From assembly GCA_016758965.1 (NCBI GenBank), contig JAEPRB010000321.1, positions 8,706 through 39,040 of the forward strand: a stretch of DNA of 30,335 nt, given 5' to 3'. Shown here piece after piece: positions 10,309 through 19,560 of the stretch. Each line of letters begins with the position of its first letter. Position 1 is the stretch's first letter. The DNA is from Circinella minor. Lineage: Eukaryota; Mucoromycota; Mucoromycetes; Mucorales; Lichtheimiaceae. The notes beneath the pieces were generated by a model, which was not told where the DNA came from, made no database searches, and saw only the letters and a list, made by a program, of their open reading frames with translations. The position numbers were made by a program, and so were the translations under genes.

Positions 10309-10720
10309 CTATCGAGAACATTTACATTGACATTTTGTACTACTAATACAATTACCAGTACATCGTACTTTATTAAGAAATAATTGTTCACAAATTTTAG
10401 CACATAATACACTTATACATATGCGGCCTGGAATACCTTTAGTAATATCAAAATTAATTACAGTAATAACATTAGAAAAATAAAGATAGACTTGTTCAAT
10501 ATTTCTTTATAATCATTAAAATTCAATTCATATAGTCTTTACCATTATAAAAAACGGTAACTCTATTTCCTCTATTTTGTAGCTTACCATTGTTTTCGGA
10601 ACTACTAGTAGTACCATCAGAAGGTTCGCCGCTATCAGCTGATTGTTGTTAGACAATACCAGAGTATGCTGCGGAAAGGACGAAAAGACAGGCAAATAAA
10701 ATAGTGGTAGAATATTTCAT
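10309..10720 (-). pseudogene. Defensin-like secreted peptide gene, copy B, with in-frame TAA
   Basis: A two-exon gene for a small secreted cysteine-rich peptide. Exon 1 (10588-10720) encodes a signal peptide (MKYSTTILFACLFVLSAAYS) and an acidic Ser-rich propeptide. A GTAAGC donor opens a 151-nt intron (10437-10587, acceptor AAAG; an alternative TTCCAG acceptor nine bases later also keeps frame). Exon 2 (10309-10436) encodes eight cysteines spaced C-x4-C-x3-C-x9-C-x3-C-x5-C-x-C-x-C, including CAKIC (C-x3-C), TGNC (the G-x-C of a gamma-core) and CQCKC, then TAG. C-x3-C, G-x-C and C-x-C together are the CS-alpha-beta signature of defensin-like peptides, which in fungi can be antimicrobial. Without the defect the product would be 86 residues. 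Codon 24, right at the expected signal cleavage site, is TAA where copy A has CAA, so as read the gene is broken. A sequencing error, readthrough or unannotated splicing are alternatives. Confidence 0.65.
10437..10587 (-). other. Phase-1 intron of copy B, related to the satellite unit
   Basis: The intron runs from GTAAGC to TACTAAAG and joins two exons whose frames match in phase 1. Its first ~50 nt (GTAAGCTACAAAATAGAG, then GTTACCG, a T-run and ATAATGG) match the start of the 2148-6613 satellite units. A GAATT..TTATAAA block further in also aligns. Confidence 0.65.
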
Positions 10721-10783
10721 GATGATGTCTTATTGCCGAATAAAGAAAGATGTAGATGACTTGATAGTAAAAAAAAGTTTTCT

Positions 10784-10790
10784 CTTTATA
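10784..10790 (-). promoter_or_regulatory. TATA box of defensin-like copy B
   Basis: Minus-strand TATAAAG lies about 64 bp upstream of the ATG at 10720, matching in position the TATAAAA of copy A at 6807-6813. Confidence 0.5.
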
Positions 10791-11167
10791 CGTATATGGT
10801 CCTCTTATCTCCTTTTTTTTTTGTTTTTCGTCTGTGTTCATAAATCTACTATGTGCTTACTAGGAGAAACAAAAATGCAGGGACGAGTTGAGTATTTTAC
10901 GAAATCCGATTATCTTTTATTTTGTAACGTTAATGCAAGCTCTTCTTAGTTTTTGATTTACGCCCACTACTATGTTAATAGAACTATTCAGGAAAATTCA
11001 GGTCTGTGAGTAACATTACATATGTTCTCTATGATTTATGCCAATGTGTGTTATCATCATTACTTCTAAAACCATTTGTTTATTTTTCTTTTTATCTTTG
11101 TAGAATATCACTAACTAGCTGTAATGAAGTCGTCTAATCCCCCCCCCTTTTTTTTTTGAGAATTACT

Positions 11168-12057
11168 ACGGGCGTAGCAAAAGTCCGACTAGGGGCGTAG
11201 CATGGAGGGGTCATGTTAGTGTCGCTATTGTACGCTACTCCCCTAGTCTGACTTTGATCTTTGATCTATTAAAACCATCCTCACTTGGACAATTACTTTT
11301 GCTATAAGTTTACATTAATTTACAGAAAATGGGCCACTAATGTTAGTTATACCCTGTAAGGGTAGAATTAATAATAAAATAGCAATTGAAAAAGAAGGAA
11401 ACAATAAAGACCAAAAATAACAGTGAGGTAATAAAAATGAAAATGAATCTCTGGATGGGTGTAGCTCTGATGATAACACTGGTAAATAACAAAGGATACT
11501 CTACATGTAATTAAACTATAATTCAGTAAGCAATTAATCAAGATAGTATATGTATAACTCATTCATCCAAAAAAAAAATAGTTGCTTCAGACATTGTACC
11601 AATATTATCCAAATAATACAGCTTATCCAACAAATACTTGCTCCAGAATGTTGGATTCAACTTATTCAGGCAGATAATAACAAGACTTAGTATAAAGACG
11701 CAGTAACAGTCCTGTATGGCATTCAAACGTCTGGCTCAAATGTTTACCAGAAAATACTGTACAAGACGAACTTGATATATATATATATATGTACAAACTA
11801 TTTCGAGAATCTATTATCTTATTTTTCATCTCTCTAAATAATCGTATTAAATGACCTACGTACTACATGTTCATCTATAAAATAAACTGATATAAATTTT
11901 TGTATTATATACAGTATTTATAAAAATGGCAAAGAGAACATCATCTAAAACCATCTTCATTAAGCATTATATTATAAGAAATACAAACCAACAATGAAAA
12001 AGATAGAAGCAGTTGTCCAAGTGAGAATGGTTTTAATGGATCAAAGATCAAAGTCAG
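11168..12057. mobile_element. Non-autonomous TIR transposon
   Basis: Terminal inverted repeats at 11248-11294 and 12011-12057 match at 44 of 47 positions (CTGACTTTGATCTTTGATC at the outer end). The 810-bp body between the outer ends holds no ORF resembling a transposase. TIRs of this kind with short AT-rich interiors are typical of Tc1/mariner-like MITEs, but the superfamily is inference, and a flanking TA duplication is not clear. Comparison with copy A of the duplication places the inserted sequence between about 11168 and 12057. The left 80 bp (11168-11247) is therefore also extra and contains a hairpin that overlaps the left TIR. Confidence 0.75.
11183..11252. repeat. Hairpin-forming inverted repeat at transposon left end
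   Basis: The arms 11183-11201 and 11234-11252 are inverted copies matching at 17 of 19 positions (GTCCGACTAGGGGCGTAGC against its partner). They flank a 32-base loop. The right arm overlaps the first bases of the 47-bp TIR. The local sequence is notably GC-richer than its surroundings. Confidence 0.6.
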
Positions 12058-12502
12058 CCAAATATTCTTTTACTCTTATATAATTCGTAAGTAAAGTATC
12101 GCAAGGAAGAGACCATACACGTAGAGAGGTGCAGCTCAGTTCAGCCCTCCATTAAGTAAGATCAATTGTGATCTGTTTTCTTGTCTCCTTTGACAACTCT
12201 GGGTCTTTTTTTCCTCTACAATTTCTGAAAACGTACTCCGGGACAATAATGAATACTAGATTACAATTTATCCAAGATAGATATAACCCCATTTTAACGA
12301 CAGAAGAGATGTATTATTTTCATCCATGCCATGAACTTTTAGCAATACATTTTTCGTTTTTTAAAATATTATTAGTATTTGCAAGCCATTCTCATATGAT
12401 CTATTACAACTCGAATCAATTTTGACATTTTTTATGAGGTTAATTCAGGAATATCAGTAATATTAATATCTTTAGATTTTGTACGTATTGCGAATGGCTG
12501 AA

Positions 12503-12683
12503 GGCGCGCCAATTCTAAAATAGTACGTATTTTAGCAAGCTTTGTCTATCCCCCATCTTTACGTATCTAAAAAATTCACAATTGTAATAACAATTATTGA
12601 CGGTACGTTTAGCATTTTCTGTCAATTGAACATGATAGCTACTTTATATTTATACCCATAAAATATAATTAAAAAATTGCTGA

Positions 12684-12717
<34 letters not shown>

Positions 12718-13810
12718 GAAATGATAGACCTATAAAAAATTGGAACTATACAAAGAAACCAATAACAAAGGGACAAAACAGTAAACTAGCATAAATCAAA
12801 AGTGGTACTAAACATGAGCATATATTAATGATACGTAATGGACTATGTTTGTGTCATAAAAAAAAAGGAATTACAGGAAAAAGATATATAAATTAAAGGT
12901 TGTTGGGATTATAATACGTAGCTGCTGAAAAAAAAAAAGGATTATCATGGGATAAAGGAATGGTTTGTATAATAAAGATTACGAGGTAACAAAGTTTCAT
13001 ATAGATAGAAGGGATTGTGCCATAGCATAACAAAAGACAAAATAATACATAAAAGTTGAATTAACACATTAACAATAAAAGAAAAAAATGCGTAGCTTTT
13101 AAAAGTCTTTCTTAAAAGACATAATCTTTGTCTTGTTGTAGCTCATGATAGACTCTAGAGACAAAATTTTGACTTCTCTCAAACAAGAATTCTATTCCAT
13201 CTTCCTATGACATGAAATAGTGTTGTGATTCTGTTGAATAAGTCAATCACAAGATTCAGGCACAAGTAACACTTTGCATGAAAGAGAGGGAGCGACATAG
13301 TTTTTTAAATGCGATTTTTCTTCGTTAGAATGAACTCTTATTACAGCATCTTGAGAATGACAGAATGCTGATTTACCCATTGGCCACCGTCTACGTAATA
13401 GCAAACTTATATTTAGTATATACTACAACACCTGTTATTAGTATATGTGTAATATTTTCATTACATAAATTATTCTTAAAATGTCATTACCGAACCCATT
13501 CAAAAATAAAGATAAAATCTTTTACTATAGAAAGTAATTTTTACTATAAATTGATCCATCGAATAAATAAATAAATAAAAAAGATAATATAACTTGTATC
13601 TTTCAATAGACTTTCATAGTTTTTTTATTTATTTATTTATAAATCTTCTATTTGAAGACGATATATGTAAATTGTTAAAGAAAATACAGTTTAAATTTAG
13701 GACACGCTTCGTGTAGTAAAATTGAGAAAGAATAACCATAAATAAAATAGTTAATGAAGGATGATGCCATGCTACTATTAATAATACACCCGTTCAAAAT
13801 TGACGCGCCC
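12503..13810. mobile_element. Possible TIR element with GGCGCG ends
   Basis: GGCGCGCCAATTCT at 12503-12516 and the reverse complement of the sequence ending near 13808 (GGCGCGTCAATTTT) match at 12 of 14 positions. They are conspicuously GC-rich in an AT-rich context and about 1.3 kb apart. The interior has no recognisable ORF; it holds poly-A tracts, a TAAA/TTTA repeat hairpin at 13563-13640, and otherwise AT-rich DNA. The short TIRs and absence of a clear target duplication make this tentative. Confidence 0.35.
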
Positions 13811-15257
13811 GTAGTCATTCCCTAAAAATATAGCATCCACAAGAGAGATGATCCGAATTCGTTTCTACAATAATACTGAAATACATATACCAATATTATT
13901 CATATTTCAACACCGTGATTCTCCTTTCTATTGAGCTAAAAATTGAGATAGTATTTCTTCTTCTCATCAACACGCTGTTCAACATTATTATGATACAATT
14001 TGTGTTTGAAGCTTGAAATGCAATACAAAAGAAACAATTTAATGTTATGCGACATCATTTTTCACGAATTATCTTTTAAAGAAAATTGGTTTTTTTTTTA
14101 AAAAAAGTTTTATCGACAACTTGCAATAAAATAATACTTTTCTACAAATCATCGTTTGAGGCATATTTGTTTTTCTAATTGGAAAAGAAAAATATGTTTG
14201 ATGAATAGTATGTGTGATATTAAATAATTCTACCATAATAAGTACTGGTATTGATAAATTATATATATATAAGTGATATTTTACTAGTTGACCTGTTGTA
14301 CGTGATGTACATACCAACCAGATACTTATTATATGAACTTAACTGCTCTTCTCATCTATGTTACAGAAAATAATTTAGTTAGCTCTTGGGTCCCCGCATC
14401 AGGAATCATGGTAGAAAGTTGATACTGTGATATCTTTTCTGTGCATTGTTTCAAGAATAAAGAAAGTGATTTATTTATGTCCATTTCTTTTTGAAAGAAA
14501 GAATAACGTCAAAATCAACGTTGATAATCACTTCTTGAAGAAATATTTACTTTTTAGAAAGAACATTAAAAAGGAGATGGAAAAAATAAAAAGTTTATTT
14601 TGGTAGGTTTGGGTTTAGACCTTTCGGTGTTATGTGACGGTCAGCGCTGAAAAAAAAAAAATTAAAACAATTATTATTATGATTATTATTATTACACAGG
14701 GTAAAAAAAAAAAGGGGAGGGTGGGGAGTATAGATGAAAAAAAAAAAAAGTTCGCGTCTCATTTTTTTTTTTTTCGCTCTTCTTCACCAACCAAAAAAAA
14801 AAAAAAGACCCTTTTTTTTTTTGACATTTTTCGTCTTTTCATCCTCTTTTTTTTTTCTGTCACATTTCACGCGTCTCTCTCCTCCACACTAGGTTTCCGT
14901 GTCATTTCTTCTCTTTTTTTTTTTTTTACTTCTTCATTCTTCTTCAAGTCATTTAATACACGACCCCCCCAACTCTCTCTTAACACGTAAATATTATTGT
15001 TATTTTTTTGAGGGAAAAAGAACAACGTGTTTCAATACGTGAAAATAAAAATAATAAAAAATAAAAGCTAACAAAAACGTTTTTTTTTTTTATTATATAC
15101 GTTTATTACTGCCCGTTTGTTTTTTTTTAACATCATATAGTTTATAACCTTTTTATTCCATGTAAGATATATATTTCTATTTTTATATATATAAAAAAAA
15201 ACAAAATAAACTCGAATAAAACAATAAACTAAATAAAACTTTTTTTTTCAATAGATC
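13811..15257 (+). other. Intergenic region and leader of the KH gene
   Basis: No gene is recognised in 13811-14600. From about 14640 to 15257 the sequence is dense in poly-A and poly-T runs and pyrimidine-rich stretches, as expected for the promoter and 5' leader of the downstream gene. No clear TATA position can be assigned. Confidence 0.4.
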
Positions 15258-16807
15258 ATGTCTCAACCATCAAACGGAAGTGCTGAACATTTCGATGATC
15301 CCAACACTACAACTACTACAACAAATAATACCACAACAGTAACTGAAAATGGTGATAATGGTGATGTTGAACCAACTGGTGATGAACAACTCACTTTACG
15401 TGCTTTAGTTACAACTAAAGAAGCTGGTGTTATTATTGGCAAAGGTAAGAAAGAGAAATTAGAGCTTGGTGGAGAACTGGGGGGGAACGAGGATGAAATA
15501 TTATGTTTATTGGGGGATACACTTTTTTTTTTTTTTTTTTTTGATATATATATATATATTTTGATTTAATTGACATTTTTTTTTTTTTCAAAACTTTTTT
15601 TTTTAGCTGGAAAGAATGTGGCGGAGCTCCGTGATTCTACTGGTGTCAAAGCTGGTGTTTCCAAGGTGATCCAAGGAGTTCATGACCGTGTTTTAACTGT
15701 CAGTGGTTCTCTTGAAGGTGTTGCTAAGGTAATAATAATAATAATAATAAAAATTCTCACGTGCAAAATAAAATAATAATATAGATATTTTTCTCACTCT
15801 CTTTTTTTAATTTTTAGGCCTATTCTTTAATTGCTCAAACACTTTTAGATAATCCTATTTCACCTGCTACACCTCCTACTTCCCCTATTTCTCCTTCATC
15901 AAGTAATAATAACAATGGCGGTGTCATGGCTACCATTCGTCTTTTGATTTCTCATAATTTAATGGGTACTGTCATTGGTCGTCAAGGTGCCAAGATTAAA
16001 CATATTCAAGATACTTCAGGTGTTCGTATGATTGCATCCAAAACTTTACTTCCTCAAAGTACTGAACGTGTCGTTGAAGTGAGAGGCACTGTGGAAGGTG
16101 TTCATTTGGCTATTTTGGAAATTGGTCAATGTCTTATTGATGATAAGGAACGTGCTTATGGTACCATTTTGTATAATCCTACTAAAGTCGATACTGTCAA
16201 TCAACAACAAAATAATAACAATCACAACAACAATAACAATAATATTAATAATCAACAATCTCAATCCCGTCGTACTTCTATTACTCGTACTGGTAATGGT
16301 ACGGATTTTTCGAATGATTATCAACAACCTAATAATCGTCGTACTTCAGTCTCTTCACAAAATTTCCTTAATAACCCTAATGTCCGTACTCAACATATTT
16401 CCATTCCAAGCGATATGGTTGGCTGTATCATTGGTAAAGTATCATTTAAATTAGGAGGGAGAAAAAAAAAAGAAAAGAAAAAAATCGAGAAGATGTAGGG
16501 TGTGAGAGAGAGAATAGAAAAACAAATGGCAGAGAAAAAAAAAAACTGATTTGGATTTTTATTTATTACTGTTTTTTTTTTAGGTCGAGGTGGTTCTAAG
16601 ATTACAGAAATTCGTCGTTTGTCTGGTTCGAGAATTTCTATTGCAAAAGTTCCTCATGATGAATCTGGAGAACGTATGTTTACAATTCAAGGTACTCCTG
16701 AAGCAAATGAACGTGCTTTGTATTTACTTTATGGTCAACTTGAACATGAAAAAGAACGTCGTCTTCGAGGAGCCATGCAAGAAGAAGATATTCTTGAAGA
16801 AGAGTAA
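15258..16807 (+). CDS. Triple-KH-domain RNA-binding protein (hnRNP K/PCBP/Rnc1-like)
   Basis: Four exons: 15258-15444, 15607-15728, 15818-16433 and 16584-16807, all GT..AG with consistent phase, give 382 residues. Residues 1-45 are Thr/Asn-rich and acidic. KH1 (about 46-116) has the GxxG loop GKAG at 61-64, KH2 (about 140-205) has GRQG at 157-160, and KH3 (about 296-360) has GRGG at 309-312. KH2 and KH3 are separated by an Asn/Gln-rich linker; the C-terminus is charged (ending EEDILEEE). Three KH domains in this layout match fungal poly(C)-binding-type regulators such as S. pombe Rnc1 and yeast Pbp2/Hek2, which bind mRNA and affect its stability or localisation. Introns 1 and 3 interrupt the GxxG loops of KH1 and KH3. 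For intron 3, only the upstream GTAAAG donor (16434) restores GRGG; the GTATCA five bases on breaks the domain. The precise ortholog is uncertain. Confidence 0.9.
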
Positions 16808-17308
16808 AAAAAATAAAATAAAATAAAAAAGAATAACAACAAAAATGCCAATAAAGGACCTTCAAAAAATGAATAAACAAGTGTGTGTGTGTGTGTACTT
16901 TTTTTTTTATCCCCTTCCCCCCCCTCCCCTTCCCTTTTTTTTTCATATAAAAAAAATTTATCTTTTCTATTATTGTCGTTTGTATATCTCTCTTTTTTCT
17001 CTCTCTCTCTCTCTCTCTCTATTTCTCTCTTTTTCTTTTTTCTTTCTGTTTTTTTTTTGTCATAACATTATATAACTAACATTTCATACACACGAATACG
17101 TCAAGTATCAAAAAAAAAAAATTATTTTTCTTGCCTCCCTTTCCTATCTGTTTGCTTTTTTTTTCTTTCTTTCTTCTTTATCGCTTTTGAATTTATAATG
17201 TGTCGCAACAAACAACCTCAACAATCAACAACAACAACAACAAAAAAAAAGTTTTTAGTTCTTTTCTCTTTTGTTTTCATTCATGATTATTACTAAAAAA
17301 AAAGATTT
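16808..17308. other. Convergent 3' region with microsatellites
   Basis: This lies between the KH gene (+) and the rhomboid gene (-), so it should hold both 3' UTRs and polyadenylation sites. It contains a (GT)8 tract at 16881-16896, a CT tract around 17000-17020 and several poly-T runs. No gene is seen. Confidence 0.6.
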
Positions 17309-19125
17309 TTAAATATCATCACTATCACAAAATCCTCGAACTGGTAAACATGAAATATATCGACATAATGGACAAAACTAAATAAAAAAAAAAAAGATTA
17401 GTTTTATTATAAAAGAGAAAGAGAAAAAGAGAAGATTTACCTCATCCGGTTCATCTGCTGCATAAAATCGAGTACTCATAATAATAAATAAACTTATTAA
17501 ACCACCTAATGCAATGAATCTTATCATCCAAAGACAAATCATTTTTTTTCGATTCATACGTGATACAGGGGGTACAACCATGATACCTAATAGTAATCCA
17601 GATACAAATCCACCCACATCAGAATAATTATCAGCTCTACGTAATATAATTTAAAATGATGTAAGTCACTGTTTTTTTGTTTAGGTATTCATTAAAAATG
17701 AAAATTATAGATGCGGTTATTATTTTAACTTACCCAGGTAATATTCCAAGTGTAAAACAGAATACTAAATTATTAAAATTTTGTTTAATATTTGGGGAAA
17801 TCAATATTTAATGTTTAAAAAAGCCAAGTGGTGAGATGGTTTTTTTTTACCTGTCAAAATAATAATTTTAGCAAGATGACGTATAGGTTGTACCAATTTT
17901 TTCCATGATAATATCAGATCAACAAATAAACATGCTGTCATACCAAGAATTGCACTACTACATCCCACAGATTCTATATAAATAAATCCATTTTTAAATA
18001 CATATACAAAATAGAATGGGTGAGGGTGCGGGAGGGGGGGGGGAAAGGAAACTTACGTGAAGTAATTGGACTAAAATTAGCACCAAATAAATTTCCAAAT
18101 ATACCAGAAACAAAAAAAACCAATGCTAAATTTAAACTACTTGTAATACATTCTAATCTTGAAGCCAATATAATATGAGCAATCATATTACAACCCAATT
18201 GAATTAATCCAGAATGAACAAATAATGGAGTAATAAAACGAAAACCTTGATCTGGTATTTTATCCATTAAAAATCCACCCATACCACATACATCTTGTAA
18301 TGTACATGTTGTACGTACAGCTATTTTATGATTGGAAAGTGTCAATGCTGGACTAATTAAAGATTTTAAGGCTTCTTCTTCTTCTTCTCCTTCTTCAGGT
18401 TCATTATCATCATCTTTACTACCAGCAACACCATCTTCTGGTCTTGTATAAGGTTTATTAAAACATATATAATGTTCATCAGGTGGCATAGCTGTGGTTG
18501 ATTTCATACATGGTATATAACGTGCACCTGATTGAATTAAAGTTTGTGTAGAAGGACCTAACATGGGATTAAAAGGATCAAATTCGAAAAATTCACCAGA
18601 AAGTTCACGATTCATTAAAAATTCACCCGACATAATAGCCACCATAAAGATCACCATAATATAAGTAAATACGACAGGCCATTCATGTTCTCTTTTAATA
18701 GGTGCAAGACTTGTATTAAAAAAAATAGTATACCAATCATTGCCTCCTCCTTCTCCTCCTCTTTCTCTTATTCCTTCAGTATATAATGATAAAGAAGAAT
18801 GAGATCTATTTTTTTCTTCTTGATGATCTAAAATATCTGATGTAATGGTTTTCATTTTTGTTGGTCGTTCCCAATGGTTGAATCCTGATAATGATAATGA
18901 TGAGGATGAGGATGGTGTTGTTGTTCTTCTTGTATGATCAATATAATAAGGATGATTATTTTGTTGTTGTTGTTGTTGGTAACAAGGAATATCTAATACA
19001 GAACTAGGGTTATTATTATTCATTTTGTTCCCTTGTTGAATAGGATCTGATGTTTTTCCATAATATAAAAAAGAAGATTGTTTTTTAGAAAATGGGTTCA
19101 TTTTTTCATTATTATTAAAATCCAT
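17309..19125 (-). CDS. Rhomboid-family membrane protein, catalytic His replaced by Asp
   Basis: Five exons on the minus strand (18057-19125, 17851-17973, 17734-17764, 17441-17636, 17309-17377) join in phase to 495 residues. The N-terminal ~145 residues are cytosolic-looking, rich in Asn, Gln and Ser. TM1 is about 149-169 (WPVVFTYIMVIFM), followed by a long loop (170-300) with an acidic stretch (about 238-251). The rhomboid core follows: HSGLIQLGCNM (304-314, with conserved N313), VGCSSAILG with the expected nucleophile S362, GILPGADNYSDVGGF (404-418), further membrane segments, and a Cys-rich tail (FCPLCRYISCLPVRG). Rhomboids are intramembrane serine proteases using a Ser/His dyad. The His normally preceding the final GG-containing helix reads Asp (D414), and the usual GxSG is GCSS. 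The protein may be a pseudoprotease or use another residue. Exon 3 is only 31 nt. Confidence 0.88.
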
Positions 19126-19560
19126 CCTTATTTAAAGAAAAAAACAGAAAGGGAAAAAGAACAAGATAATTAAGACTCAAAAGAAAAATAATTAAGAAAA
19201 GGGGGTGTATAAAAGAAGGGGGGGAGAGGGGGAGGGAGTTTTTTGATCAACTATTTTATCGCCTATCATTTAAACAATTTATAAAGGAGCAAAAAAAGGA
19301 TTGTTATTTTGATGAATACTAAATATTTTTTTTTATGTAATAATAAAGAATAATAATATCTAAGAAAAGAGGAGAAAGGGTGGAGGGGGGGGTGTTTAAT
19401 GAACATAAATGAAGTAAAGGTACGAAAAAAAGAAAGAAAGAAAAAAAAAATTTACAAATGATAATTATTCATAATGAAAAGAAAAATTGTATATACAAAA
19501 AGAAAGAAGAAGGAAAGGAGAGGTGGGGGGGATATTGAAGATAATAAGTAAAATACTATT
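19126..19560 (-). other. Intergenic region between BRE1 and the rhomboid gene
   Basis: It contains poly-A and G-rich tracts (on the plus strand GGGGGGAGAGGGGGAGGGAG near 19219 and GGAGGGGGGGGTG near 19383). It should include the BRE1 3' UTR and the rhomboid promoter. No gene is recognised. Confidence 0.4.

Larger units (their letters stand above)
10540..12427. repeat. Segmental duplication copy B
   Basis: The diverged counterpart of 6590-8200. It contains the defensin-like exon 1, its TATA region and upstream sequence, and is interrupted by an inverted-repeat element at about 11168-12057. Copy A lacks that element, so copy A serves as an approximate empty site. Confidence 0.75.

Noticed and set aside
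14069..14317. 82-codon minus-strand ORF
   Set aside because: No recognisable motif, AT-rich composition and no supporting context.
14440..14540. Inverted TTCAAGAA / TTCTTGAA sequences
   Set aside because: The short, interrupted match in AT-rich DNA is compatible with chance, and nothing adjacent supports an element.
14634..14990. 118-codon Lys/Phe-rich ORF upstream of the KH gene
   Set aside because: It is made of poly-A and poly-T runs in a promoter/leader region, without protein-like composition.
16439..16583. Alternative donor for KH intron 3 at GTATCA
   Set aside because: Using it would join the exons out of frame and destroy the GRGG loop of KH3; the GTAAAG donor at 16434 gives a perfect KH motif.
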